Of a DNA stretch of 64,000 bases, positions 34,186 to 43,100 are shown in pieces. Source of the DNA: Dyadobacter jiangsuensis. Its GTDB lineage: Bacteria > Bacteroidota > Bacteroidia > Cytophagales > Spirosomataceae. The position numbers and the translations under genes are program-made. The notes beneath the pieces were generated by a model. It had not been told where the DNA came from and did not search any database. It saw nothing but the letters and a program-made list of their open reading frames with translations. Positions within the stretch are counted from its first letter, which is position 1. Each line of letters starts with the position of its first letter. The DNA lies in the NCBI RefSeq assembly GCF_003014695.1, contig NZ_PYAS01000012.1, positions 1-64,000 of the forward strand. Reading direction: 5' to 3'.

Positions 34186-34956
34186 CTAGGCAAAGAGCGG
34201 TGCGAAGCTTTGGGCTTCCACCACATTTTTTGCCAGAATGCCTGTCTGGGCCGTTACCTTGTTGAAAAGGAAAGGTCCCATGCTGATCCTTTTGACATTC
34301 AGCGATTTCAATGCATTAAAATCGGGCAATGCGGGCATACACATCACATTCACGGGCAGGATCGTTTCGTGGGTAACCGCCTGGATGTCCTCGGCCAGTG
34401 TGATGCATGGAACAAAAATTCCGTGTATGCCTGTGTTTTCATAGAGATTTATGCGGTTGATCGTTTCGTCAAGCGCGTTCGGTGAGCCCAGCAGAAATGC
34501 ATCGGTGCGAATGTTGAGAAAAACTTTGATGTTCTCCCGTTCAAGCTGGTCGACGATTTCAGTCAGGAGTCGCCTGAATTCGTCGGCTGGCCGGAGGTGG
34601 CGGGTGGGCTTGGGTAGTGTATCTTCCAGGTTTATCCCAGCTACGCCCGCATCATATAGCATTTTAATACGCCCGGCTATTCCCGCAGCGGTATCGCCGT
34701 ACCCGCCTTCGATATCGACTGTCAAAGGGATTTTGACGGTTTCGGTGACACGGCGGGCTACGCGGAGGATCATGTCAAAGGGCAGGTTTTCTCCGTCGTC
34801 GTAGCCGAAAGCGGTGGCCAGGGCATGGCTCGAAGTGCCGACGGCCTTATAACCGGCGGCTTCGAAAATATGCGCGCTGTTGACGTCCCAGATGTTGCCC
34901 AGCAGGAATGGTTCTGTTTGTTGATGAAGTTGGGAGAATGTTTCGAAAGTGTTCAT
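34186..34956 (-). CDS. Isocitrate lyase/PEP mutase superfamily protein
   Basis: A 256-aa TIM-barrel protein. It shows the superfamily pattern: NIWDVNSAHIFEAAGYKAVGTSS, split here as NIWD (21-24) and AVGTSS (38-43), then DIEGGYGD at 81-88 for Mg binding, and GINLED near 112. It is in the short PEP-mutase-like branch with unassigned substrates; C-C or P-C bond cleavage of a 2-hydroxy acid or phosphonate is likely. The promoter has a motif shared with the AraC gene and the FAD monooxygenase gene, so the three are probably co-regulated. Confidence 0.85.
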   Translation of the reverse strand: MNTFETFSQLHQQTEPFLLGNIWDVNSAHIFEAAGYKAVGTSSHALATAFGYDDGENLPFDMILRVARRVTETVKIPLTVDIEGGYGDTAAGIAGRIKMLYDAGVAGINLEDTLPKPTRHLRPADEFRRLLTEIVDQLERENIKVFLNIRTDAFLLGSPNALDETINRINLYENTGIHGIFVPCITLAEDIQAVTHETILPVNVMCMPALPDFNALKSLNVKRISMGPFLFNKVTAQTGILAKNVVEAQSFAPLFA

Positions 34957-34996
34957 AATCTGAAATTTGCCTTTGTTTGAAAATGAATTGATAGCA

Positions 34997-35041
34997 CAAA
35001 GGTATTTCAGCCGCCGGGCCGGAAATTGTACAAACCGGAAC
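34997..35041 (-). promoter_or_regulatory. Promoter with AraC-type operator, PEP-mutase-like gene
   Basis: The minus-strand -7 box TACCTTTG (35004-34997) lies exactly 20 bases from the plus-strand motif ATTGTACAAACCGGAAC (35025-35041), which occupies the -33 position where no TTTG is present. The same layout occurs at 35920-35964 and 37528-37571. This suggests an activator-dependent promoter. Confidence 0.62.
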
Positions 35042-35049
35042 GACCTGGT

Positions 35050-35862
35050 TTAATTGATAAGCATTTGGTTTACGGCCGAAAGGTTGCTCAGGTAAGCGGA
35101 GGGTGTAAGTCCGGTAAACGACTTGAAATCCCTGATAAAATGCGATTGATCGAAATATCCCGCGTCGTAAGCGATGGATGTGAGCGGCAGTTTGTTCTCT
35201 CCGATCAGTTTGAGGCTGGTTTTGAAACGATGGATCTTGTCGAAAGACTTGGGCGAAAGGCCGGTGTGCTGGTAAACCAGTTTGTGCAAATAGCGGGTCG
35301 TGATTCCGAATGTGCCGGCAATGCGGCCGATGTTATTTTCGGTGGAATCTTTGGTAATGCTCGTCAGAATGCGGGCTACTTTATCCAGCCGGTCCTGCCG
35401 GCGTGATGCCCGTATGAGCTTGCCGGTAAAAAAGTCGTCGAGCAGGGCAATGCGTGTGCGGGCCGAATCCGCTTCTTGCAATCGTTGGTGCAAATCACGG
35501 ATATCCTTGCCCATCACATCAGTCAGGTCAGAAACCTGATCGTTGAAAATTCCGATCTCATCGTCCAGCAAAAACGAGGTCGCATGCGTGAAGAAGCGGA
35601 CGCCGAGCATCAGGTGCGCGCCCGACGACCGGATCGGCAGTGGTCGGGTAATTTGTCCCCAGAGCTCGATAGCGGGGTTTTGATGGAAGTTGTTTTCATG
35701 AAAAGATTCCCAGATACCGCTGCCCAGGTTAAATATGACCTCCATATCGCCACTCGGAAACACCGTATCTTCATAAGCTGCATGGCTTTCGGATTCGAAG
35801 ATGTAATAGTGCCGGATGTACGGAGCCAGGATTTTGGCGGGTTGGAAATGCTGAAATTCCAT
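35050..35862 (-). CDS. AraC family transcriptional regulator (DUF6597-type sensor)
   Basis: A 270-aa regulator. The N-terminal sensor (about 1-150) has FQPAKILAPYIRHYYIF and FPSGDMEVIFNLG, as in DUF6597-AraC proteins. The C-terminal AraC/XylS DNA-binding domain with two helix-turn-helix units covers about 170-260 (IAGTFGITTRYLHKLVYQHTG is split: IAGTFGITTRY then LHKLVYQHTG; SHFIRDFKSFTGLTPSAY near the end). The gene's promoter carries the shared operator-like motif, suggesting autoregulation. It is flanked by the PEP-mutase-like and monooxygenase genes that carry the same motif. Confidence 0.88.
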   Translation of the reverse strand: MEFQHFQPAKILAPYIRHYYIFESESHAAYEDTVFPSGDMEVIFNLGSGIWESFHENNFHQNPAIELWGQITRPLPIRSSGAHLMLGVRFFTHATSFLLDDEIGIFNDQVSDLTDVMGKDIRDLHQRLQEADSARTRIALLDDFFTGKLIRASRRQDRLDKVARILTSITKDSTENNIGRIAGTFGITTRYLHKLVYQHTGLSPKSFDKIHRFKTSLKLIGENKLPLTSIAYDAGYFDQSHFIRDFKSFTGLTPSAYLSNLSAVNQMLIN

Positions 35863-35919
35863 GTTTTGAGCATTTAGATTGCTTGGCCCAAAGCCCGCTT
35901 TTGCGGATCAATGGTTGAG

Positions 35920-35964
35920 CAAATGTAAATTCGGCAAAGGACCGGGCATTGTATAAAACGGAAC
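35920..35964 (-). promoter_or_regulatory. Promoter with AraC-type operator, araC-like gene
   Basis: The minus-strand -7 box TACATTTG (35927-35920) is 20 bases from plus-strand ATTGTATAAAACGGAAC (35948-35964), which differs from the copy at 35025 in two of 17 bases and sits at the same distance from the -7 box. Confidence 0.62.
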
Positions 35965-35967
35965 AAA

Positions 35968-37509
35968 TCAATGCGTCACAACATTCCAATATCTGCTCAG
36001 TATTTGATCCAAATGCTTGCCATTATTCCCCGTACTTTCTGAAACCCACGCAATGATCCCGTCCGGGCGTATCAGCACGGCGCTTAAACCAAGCTGGTCT
36101 TTAACTTGACCGGAAATGTATCGGACTCGTTCGCCATATTCATTCGGCAGCCTTTGAAGTGATGCACTGGCATGAAAATCCAGCAATATCATACGGCCGT
36201 CGTGCATCAGTTCACCGATTTTGGTACCATCTTCAAATTCGAAATTGGGCACGCTCCGGCCGATGAGCGGGTGGTTTCCGCCGAGGTCGTAATGCATATG
36301 AATGCCCCAAACCTTACCTGCCATGTAGGTAGCACCGTCACGGGTGCTGATCAGGTCGCGGAAAATCGCGTGTAATGCGCGCGCATGCGGGGCGGGCTGC
36401 ATAATGGCTACCTGCGCGCGCGACCAGTCCAGAACCTGTACGCCGATCGGGTGGCGTTCGGAGTGATAACTGTCCAGGAGGTCATCGGAAGTATGTTTTT
36501 GGATAGCCGCTGCGAGTTTCCAGCCGAGATTCATGGCATCGCCCAGGCCCAGGTTGAGTCCCTGACCGCCCAGGGGAGAATGAATGTGTGCGGCATCGCC
36601 GGCCAGCAATATCCGGCCATTGCGGTACCGGGTGGCCTGGCGGGCGCGGTCCGTCCAGGTGGTGGCCGTGTGCAAAGCATTAATCGTAACATCGGTGCCC
36701 GAAATGCGGCGTAAGACATCCTGGATATGTTCGCGGGTGATCGGCGTTTCGGAACTGTGAAATGCGCCTCCATCGAAGTCCTGCATGAGCACATAGCCCG
36801 GTTGTGATTGCATGTACATGCCTGCGGAGGTCACATTACGCCCGGGGCGAAGCTTTTCCGGATCTGCAATGTCAACAAGCGTGGTGTAGCCCGTGAATTC
36901 CGGTTCGGTGCCGGCAAACTCAAAGCCGCCCATTTTGCGGACCATGCTGCGGCTTCCGTCGCAGCCGACCAGCCATTTGGCGTGAAAAGATTGATTCTCC
37001 GACCAGACGGTCACACTTTCATCCGTTTGAAGAACGTCGGTAACGGAAAGGCCTCGCCTGATTTCGACACCCAGAGCCTCTGCGCGTCGCGTCAGGATCG
37101 CTTCAAGCTCTGCCATTTCGGATATCAAACTGGTTTCGGGTGAACCCGGAAGGCGGTATTCCCATTGAGAGGTGTCGATGTTCCCTTCGAGAAACGGAAT
37201 GCCTGCAAAATGCCCCGCCTGGCGTTGCGGCCCTTGTCCGGAGGTGGTGCCGGTGTGCGGATTTTTGAGCCGTTTGTGGATTTCCAGCTCTGCAAGCAGT
37301 CCGCGGCGGTAAAGCGCCTCGATGGTGGGGGCGGAGAATCCGCGTATCCCGAACGGAAGGTGCTTCAACGGCGAATGCGGGCTTTCGGTCTTTTCCAGGA
37401 TCAGAACCGAGCATTTGGCCAAAGCGAGTTCACAGGCGAGGAACAGGCCGACAGGCCCTGCGCCGGAAATAATTACGTCGTGTATGGATGGATTGGTTGT
37501 AGCTTTCAT
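35968..37509 (-). CDS. FAD-dependent aromatic-type monooxygenase
   Basis: A 513-aa group A flavin monooxygenase. It has the dinucleotide motif GAGPVG at 16-21, the LVGCDG (DG) motif near 185, and the FAD-ribityl motif LLAGDAAHIHSPLGGQGLN (about 296-314). A thioredoxin-like C-terminal domain (about 410-513) is present, as in phenol hydroxylases and rifampicin or polyketide hydroxylases. It probably hydroxylates an aromatic or polyketide compound with NAD(P)H and oxygen. A related inactivating activity on an antibiotic is possible but not shown. It is flanked by two AraC genes on the same strand. Confidence 0.9.
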   Translation of the reverse strand: MKATTNPSIHDVIISGAGPVGLFLACELALAKCSVLILEKTESPHSPLKHLPFGIRGFSAPTIEALYRRGLLAELEIHKRLKNPHTGTTSGQGPQRQAGHFAGIPFLEGNIDTSQWEYRLPGSPETSLISEMAELEAILTRRAEALGVEIRRGLSVTDVLQTDESVTVWSENQSFHAKWLVGCDGSRSMVRKMGGFEFAGTEPEFTGYTTLVDIADPEKLRPGRNVTSAGMYMQSQPGYVLMQDFDGGAFHSSETPITREHIQDVLRRISGTDVTINALHTATTWTDRARQATRYRNGRILLAGDAAHIHSPLGGQGLNLGLGDAMNLGWKLAAAIQKHTSDDLLDSYHSERHPIGVQVLDWSRAQVAIMQPAPHARALHAIFRDLISTRDGATYMAGKVWGIHMHYDLGGNHPLIGRSVPNFEFEDGTKIGELMHDGRMILLDFHASASLQRLPNEYGERVRYISGQVKDQLGLSAVLIRPDGIIAWVSESTGNNGKHLDQILSRYWNVVTH

Positions 37510-37527
37510 ATTGGAATGATTGAGCTA

Positions 37528-37571
37528 CAAAATTCCGTAATACCGGCGCCTCAGGCTTGTACAAACGCGAC
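37528..37571 (-). promoter_or_regulatory. Candidate promoter with AraC-type operator, monooxygenase gene
   Basis: The minus-strand -7 box GAATTTTG (37535-37528) has one mismatch to TAnnTTTG. It is again 20 bases from a copy of the motif, CTTGTACAAACGCGAC (37556-37571), with ten identical bases TTGTACAAAC. It overlaps the 3' end of the second AraC gene. Confidence 0.5.
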
Positions 37572-38369
37572 AAAATCATTGCTTACCGCCTGTTTCCGTT
37601 TTTTCGCATTGCGGGCGAACGCGGCTGGGGTAGTACCACTGTAACGTTTGAATTCCCTGCTCAAATGCGCCTGGTCGGCGTACCCCAGCTCGTGCGCCAA
37701 ACCGGCGAGATTGGACTCCGGGTGGTGCCAAAGCTGGTTCCGCACCTGCTCGAATCGTATCAGACCGGAGACGTCTTTCACCGTAAAACCGGAAGAACGT
37801 TTGAATTTCCTTTCCAGCGTGCGTACCGTCGCGTGCGCGGCCATTGCCACCTGGCTTACCTGAATGGTGCCATTCATCTCCCGCATCGCAGCACCTGCCC
37901 TGGCCAGCATACTATCTACTGCAACCTGCGATCGCGTATTGAGAAAGTAATTTTCCAATTCAGCCATTACCTCATTGATTCGCCCCGCGGCCATCAGCGG
38001 ATCGAGCGTAGCTTGAAGCTGTGCTATGGGATGCACAAAGACATGCACGCCGTTTTTTCCGGATGGCGGGAGTTCAAGCAAATCGAATACCGTCCAGGGG
38101 AAGCACCTTACGCCGATGATCTCCAACCGGCCTTTTGTTTGAAAAAGAGCGGGCTGATTAAGCAAGCCCATCAAAAAAGGGGAAGGTAGGGGCTGTAATC
38201 CGCGATTTTGAGAAATATGACAAAGACTTCCGAAATAGAAAATGATTTCCGCATAACCATCCGGCTCGACCTGGAAAATGGATTCCTGATCTCCAAAGTG
38301 GCGGTCATCATACCAAAAGCATTTGATGGTATCCCGAAGTACCTCGGGCGGTTCAAATTCCTGGTGCAT
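37551..38369 (-). CDS. AraC family transcriptional regulator
   Basis: A 272-aa regulator related to the one at 35050-35862: N-terminal DUF6597-like sensor (EFEPPEVLRDTIKCFW, DGYAEIIFYFG) and C-terminal AraC domain (VAMAAHATVRTLERKFKRSSG, split as VAMAAHATVRTL and ERKFKRSSG; LSREFKRYSGTTPAAFARN). The open frame continues upstream through the tRNA genes to 38639, but the ATG at 38369 gives a normal N-terminus and lies after the tRNA terminator. It does not carry the shared operator motif upstream. It precedes the FAD monooxygenase gene by 41 bases. Confidence 0.87.
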   Translation of the reverse strand: MHQEFEPPEVLRDTIKCFWYDDRHFGDQESIFQVEPDGYAEIIFYFGSLCHISQNRGLQPLPSPFLMGLLNQPALFQTKGRLEIIGVRCFPWTVFDLLELPPSGKNGVHVFVHPIAQLQATLDPLMAAGRINEVMAELENYFLNTRSQVAVDSMLARAGAAMREMNGTIQVSQVAMAAHATVRTLERKFKRSSGFTVKDVSGLIRFEQVRNQLWHHPESNLAGLAHELGYADQAHLSREFKRYSGTTPAAFARNAKKRKQAVSNDFVAFVQA

Positions 38370-38404
38370 GCTGCAAGATAGTGCATGCAGGGAGGGAGCG
38401 CAAT

Positions 38405-38434
38405 AAAAAAGGAGCTGCGATTGCTCGTAACTCC
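38405..38434 (-). terminator. Terminator after tRNA-Leu(UAA)
   Basis: On the minus strand GGAGTT...AGCTCC forms an imperfect stem with an inner CGA-GCAA-TCG hairpin, followed by TTTTTTATTG. Confidence 0.72.
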
Positions 38435-38444
38435 TTGGGAAATT

Positions 38445-38533
38445 TGGTACCGGGGACGGGAATCGAACCCGTACGGGCGTTTCGGCCCACAGGATTTTAA
38501 GTCCTGCGTGTCTACCAGTTCCACCACCCCGGC
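38445..38533 (-). tRNA. tRNA-Leu (anticodon UAA)
   Basis: An 89-nt class II tRNA on the minus strand with encoded CCA. Acceptor GCCGGGG pairs with CCCCGGT, the anticodon arm is CAGGA-CTTAAAA-TCCTG with UAA, and a long variable arm and a GGTTCGATTCC T-loop follow. It is 3' of tRNA-Gly on the same strand. Confidence 0.94.
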
Positions 38534-38565
38534 AAAGCCAGGTACCGGTACCAGTGAAGAGAAAA

Positions 38566-38587
38566 AAAGCACCGTCTCCGGTGCTTT
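38566..38587 (-). terminator. Terminator-like hairpin between the two tRNAs
   Basis: The 9-bp perfect stem AAAGCACCG (38566-38574) pairs with CGGTGCTTT (38579-38587) around TCTC. On the minus strand it is followed by a T-run, so it should end most tRNA-Gly transcripts before tRNA-Leu. Confidence 0.8.
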
Positions 38588-38597
38588 GCTCTCTCTG

Positions 38598-38670
38598 AGC
38601 GAAAGACGGGGTTCGAACCCGCGACCTCGACCTTGGCAAGGTCGCGCTCTACCAGCTGAGCTACTTTCGC
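38598..38670 (-). tRNA. tRNA-Gly (anticodon GCC)
   Basis: A 73-nt tRNA on the minus strand. Acceptor GCGAAAG pairs with CTTTCGC, D-arm AGCTCAGCTGGTAGAGC, anticodon arm CGACC-TTGCCAA-GGTCG, T-arm GGGTTCGAACCCC-like. CCA is not encoded. Confidence 0.95.
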
Positions 38671-38704
38671 GTATTTTTCATAACCGTTTCCGATTATTGT
38701 GGTG

Positions 38705-38735
38705 CAAATGTAGGGACGTTAGGTATTTGACGCAA
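38705..38735 (-). promoter_or_regulatory. Promoter of the tRNA-Gly/tRNA-Leu unit
   Basis: On the minus strand TTG (38735-38733), 20 bases, then TACATTTG (38712-38705) fit the consensus. The start would be near 38698, 28 bases before mature tRNA-Gly. Confidence 0.7.
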
Positions 38736-38950
38736 GTTTTTGGTGAAAATATTTCGTAAAAAAATTGCGAAAAAACATTAACAAATTGTAAATCAATTGA
38801 TCAGTGTCGAAAATTTTTTTGACCCAAAAACAGCGCAGCGGGTGAATGGAGGCGGTTTCACTCTTAAAAGTGTTCATCCTTCCGAAACAGACGTAATGCA
38901 TGCTTCATTTACCGCCCGTCAGTTTTCACCTATCCACTTCATATTTTGCT

Positions 38951-39063
38951 TACCTTTGCCTCCTTTAACCCATATAGGATGTGGATTGTCGGGTAGCCCC
39001 GCCGGATTGGCCCGGTTTTGTTAGCGATCGCTCCTGCTCATTCAAAACTAAATTTGCTTGTTC
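38951..39063 (+). promoter_or_regulatory. -7 box and structured 5' leader of the TerC gene
   Basis: TACCTTTG (38951-38958) matches TAnnTTTG. The roughly 100-base leader that follows is GC-rich and can fold into small hairpins (CGGG-TAGC-CCCG at about 38989-39000, CCGG...CCGG, and the palindrome GCGATCGC). Between 38736 and 38950 I see no gene. TerC genes in other phyla often follow a Mn-sensing yybP-ykoY riboswitch, but the GGGGAGUA signature is not evident here. Confidence 0.4.
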
Positions 39064-40137
39064 ATGTTTTCCAACGAAGTGTTGTTTTTTGGAGGTTTTA
39101 TTCTGGTGATCAGCGTTATGCTGCTTCTGGACCTGGGGGTTTTCAACAAAAAAGACCATGTGGTCAAGTTTGGTGAAGCTGCCGCCTGGACTGTCGCCTG
39201 GATAGCGCTCGCGTTGGCTTTTTACCTCGTGATTAATACACATGGCGACCTCGTGCACGGCATGGACAATTACGGGGAGCTCGAAGCAATTAAAAATAAA
39301 TATGCGCCCCACCTGAAACTCATACCGGGCGATTTTGAGGAAAGCCTCGAACTCTACCGGAAAAACATGTCGCTGGAATTCATCACCGGCTATTTGCTGG
39401 AATATGCGCTTTCGGTCGACAATATCTTTGTGATTATCCTGATCTTCTCTTCGTTTGGCGTACGGCCCAAATACTTCAAGAAAGTGCTTTTCTGGGGCGT
39501 TTTGGGTGCGATTATCATGCGTTTTGTATTCATTTTCGTAGGGTCGGCGCTGATGCAGCGTTTCGAATGGATTATCTACATTTTCGGTCTGCTGCTGGTT
39601 TACCAGGGCGGTAAGATATTTTTCGAAGGGGGAGAAGAGGAGAAGATCGATCCTGCGAAACACCCCGTCGTGAAATTTGCTTCCAAATACCTGCCCGTGT
39701 TCCCGCGTTACGTGCACGAACATTTCTTTGTATTGAAAAAGGGCAAATGGCTCGTTACGCCGCTCTTTGTGGTAGTGCTGATCGTCGAATTTACCGACCT
39801 GATTTTCGCCGTGGATTCGGTGCCGGCGGTATTTTCGGTTACCAAAGACCCTTATGTAGTATTTTTCTCGAACATCTTCGCGATCATGGGGTTGCGATCG
39901 ATGTTCTTCTTCCTGAGCAATATTATGGGGCTTTTCCGCTTCCTTAAATATGGCTTGGGCGTATTGCTGGTCTTTATCGGCAGCAAGATGCTCGCGCACC
40001 ATTACCTCGAATCGATCGGTTTCAAAACAGTGTATTCGCTGTATGTGATCATCGGTATTCTGGCTGTGAGCATTCTGGCATCGGTGATCGTTCCTGAAAA
40101 AAAGGAGGTCGAGGACGAGGTACTATCCAATAGTTAG
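39064..40137 (+). CDS. TerC family integral membrane protein
   Basis: A 357-aa protein with about eight to nine transmembrane segments. TerC signatures are EYALSVDNIFVI near 120 and TDLIFAVDSVPAVF near 245, each with membrane-buried Asp residues thought to pass Mn2+ or Ca2+. TerC homologues such as Alx and MeeF/YkoY export manganese and load secreted metalloproteins; tellurite resistance is not implied without other ter genes, and none is seen. The frame opens at TTG two codons earlier; the ATG is used. The helicase gene follows by 25 bases. Confidence 0.9.
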   Translation: MFSNEVLFFGGFILVISVMLLLDLGVFNKKDHVVKFGEAAAWTVAWIALALAFYLVINTHGDLVHGMDNYGELEAIKNKYAPHLKLIPGDFEESLELYRKNMSLEFITGYLLEYALSVDNIFVIILIFSSFGVRPKYFKKVLFWGVLGAIIMRFVFIFVGSALMQRFEWIIYIFGLLLVYQGGKIFFEGGEEEKIDPAKHPVVKFASKYLPVFPRYVHEHFFVLKKGKWLVTPLFVVVLIVEFTDLIFAVDSVPAVFSVTKDPYVVFFSNIFAIMGLRSMFFFLSNIMGLFRFLKYGLGVLLVFIGSKMLAHHYLESIGFKTVYSLYVIIGILAVSILASVIVPEKKEVEDEVLSNS

Positions 40138-40162
40138 GCATCGGGCAGCGTTTTGAGTAACT

Positions 40163-43100
40163 ATGAGCCGGATTCTTAAAGCCTATCTAAAACGACTTAC
40201 CAACCTTAGTACCCGCAACAAGTCGCTGTTACTCACAAGCTTGTCTGCCGAACAGTTCCTGGATTTCCACGATACGGATTTCCTGCTGTCGAAGCCGTCT
40301 ATCGATGTGCTCAAACAGGTGATACAGGGGAACAACCGGGTCGCGTTGTGCGATGTAGCGGATCCGCGTTTCGAAAAGGTAAATGAAGCCAGTAAACGGT
40401 TGCGCAAAATAGCCCGTACCGAGCGCTTTATCGAGGAAGAAAGAGGCTCCCGTGACTTATACGTGGGCTATCCGTTTGTGAAAGGAAAGCTTTCCGACGG
40501 AACGCCTATTCACGCCCCATTGCTGTTTTTTCCGGTGACGTTGCGGATGGACCGTGAGCAATGGTGCCTCTTCGAGCGCGACGATAGCGCTGTGGCTCTC
40601 AATCAGAGTTTCGCTTTGGCCTACGGGCATTTCAATGAGGCGAAAATTCCGGACGAGGTGCTCGAAAAATCGTTTGAGGATTTCCCCAAAGATTTTCTCG
40701 AATTCAGGACGCAGCTCTATGAATGGCTGAAATCAACGCCATTTAAAATCAATTTTAATCAACAACTTTTTGAGGATAAACTTGTCGCGTTCAGCGGCGA
40801 AAAGAGCTCGGACCTTGTTGCCAATGAACGCAACGGAGAGCTGAAACTTTATCCTGAGGCTGTACTGGGTATTTTTCCGCAGGCAAGCTCTTACCTGGTT
40901 CCGGATTATAACAGGCTCCTGGATCTTGAAGAAACGGAAGGTTTCAAGCTTCCGCTGATTGGTTTGGCTGAGGAAACCGGAGAAGAGGGTGACTTCGAGC
41001 CGGAACTTCCAGCGCGGGACGGCCGGCAGGCCCGGGAAGAGGATGTGCTGACCCCTTTTCCGGTCGATGAATCGCAGGAAGAAATTATACTGGCCGTCAA
41101 ATCCGGTCGTTCGGTAGTGGTACAGGGCCCGCCGGGGAGCGGTAAATCGCAGCTGATCTGTAACCTGATCGCCGACTTTACGTCAAAAGGCAAGCGCGTT
41201 TTATTGGTATGCCAAAAGCGGGCGGCGCTGGATGTGGTCTACCAACGTCTGGCCACCACCGGTATGAAGGATTTTACCGGCCTTATCCATGATTTTAAGA
41301 ATGACCGTTCGGCATTATATAGCCAGATTGCTTCTCAAATAGAGAAAGTAGAGGGCTATCGTCAGCAGAATTACAGTCTCGATTCCGTATTTCTGGAAAG
41401 GCAATTTACCCAGGAAAGCCGCGCAATCGATAAGACGGTAGATGAGCTGAACGGTTTTCGATCCGCATTGTTCGATGAAAAAGAATGCGGTGTGAGTATC
41501 AAAGAACTGTACCTCACGAGTGACCCCAATGCGCCGCATGCCGATATGAGGCCCTATTACCGGCAGTTCAGAATCGATACCTGGGACGGCTTCAAGCGGT
41601 ATTTGAAAACCTACTCTGACTATGCATTGCTCATTCATCCCGCACATCCGTGGCGAAACCGGCGAAGCTTTGCCGCATTTGGAATGGCGGAATTAAGGAC
41701 AATGGAAAATATGCTGTCGGAATGGCCGGGCGTTTTTGAAAAGCAAACCCGCGCATTTGAGCAAATAGCTAGCGTTGCATTTGAAAAAGTATTTATCCGC
41801 AACCGGAAGGAGATCGCAGAGCGGCTGACCGATATCGCCGGGTTGGTTACGGATTCTGCGTCGTGGAAATTGGTAGGAAAGTACGTCGGTACGCCCGTAA
41901 ACCCGCACGAGCGGCTCGCATTGGTGCGTCAGGCGGTGGATGTGATGGAGGGTTTCATCGCAGAGGGAGGTATCGAAATGTCCTTGCCCGCGGCCCAGCT
42001 GAATGCCTTTGAGGTAATGCTAAAAAAATCACTCGAAACGAAACAGTCAGCAGTTTCGGGCTTTTTCTGGGATGTTTTCAGCAAGGAAAAGAAAGAAATA
42101 GAGCGGGTAGCGACGGCCAACGGCCTCACGGTTTCGCTCGAACATCTGGTGCGGTTGGAAGAGCGGCTCAGGAACCGCAGGCAGCTGGAATCTTGGCTCC
42201 AATATGCAAGTCTGGGTTTTGAATCGGCATTTATTGATGATTTTTCGGCAGATCGCGCCGGAGAGTACCTGGCATTCTTTAAATCTGCCGAGCGCGCCGC
42301 CGACGCCGTTGCGCGTATGGATGCGGGTGCGTGGAAGAAGGTTTTTCATGAAATAGCCGGCGCGAATAGCCAGCTCGACCGTTTTTTGGAAACCATTCAA
42401 AGCCTTAGACACTGGCTGGAAATATGGGACCGGATGGAAAAGGCAATGCTGCCGTACCTGTTGCCGGAACAAACAGCCACGCTAATCGACGATCCTACCG
42501 GTTATAGCGGCCTTTTGCTGGAAACCCTTCGCAACGACTTTGATTCGCTGGCTGATATGGACCGCCTGTGGGAGGAAATGACCGAGTTGCAGCGGGGCGC
42601 TACACAAGTGATTTTAGCGAAGGGTACGGAGCTTGGCGTTACGAACTCGAATGAGGTGCTGAATCTCTTTGAGAATAGCATTAAACTGGCCTGGATCGAG
42701 CATGTCGAGAGCAAATACCCCGCGTTGCGATCGGTGACGTCGCTTAAAATGAAGCAGTGGGAAGATCAGGTGCAGGGCAGTATCACCTTGAAGCAAAAGC
42801 TGAGCTCGGATATCACGAATATTAAACTGCGCGAGGCCACCTATGAGGATGTGGAAAAGAATCGCTTGGGTAACCGTGTGACGTACCGCGAACTTGGGCA
42901 CCAGGTTACCAAAAAACGCAAGATCTGGCCGATCCGTAAATTGCTCGAAAACTATGCCGACGAGGTATTTGCCCTCATCCCTTGCTGGATGGCTTCACCT
43001 GAGGCGGTTTCCGCTATTTTTCCGATGGAAAGCGGTTTATTCGACCTCGTTATTTTCGATGAGGCGTCGCAATGCTATGCGGAGTATAGCTTACCCGCGG

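Noticed and set aside
38370..38639. N-terminal extension of the second AraC gene
   Set aside because: It reads through both tRNA-Leu(UAA) and its terminator; the ATG at 38369 gives the family start.
38797..39024. A 75-codon frame upstream of TerC
   Set aside because: It spans the likely TerC promoter and leader, and its composition is not protein-like.
38951..39063. Calling the TerC leader a yybP-ykoY riboswitch
   Set aside because: The GGGGAGUA core and the second conserved loop could not be found.
39064..40137. Tellurite resistance for TerC
   Set aside because: No other ter genes; family members mainly move manganese.
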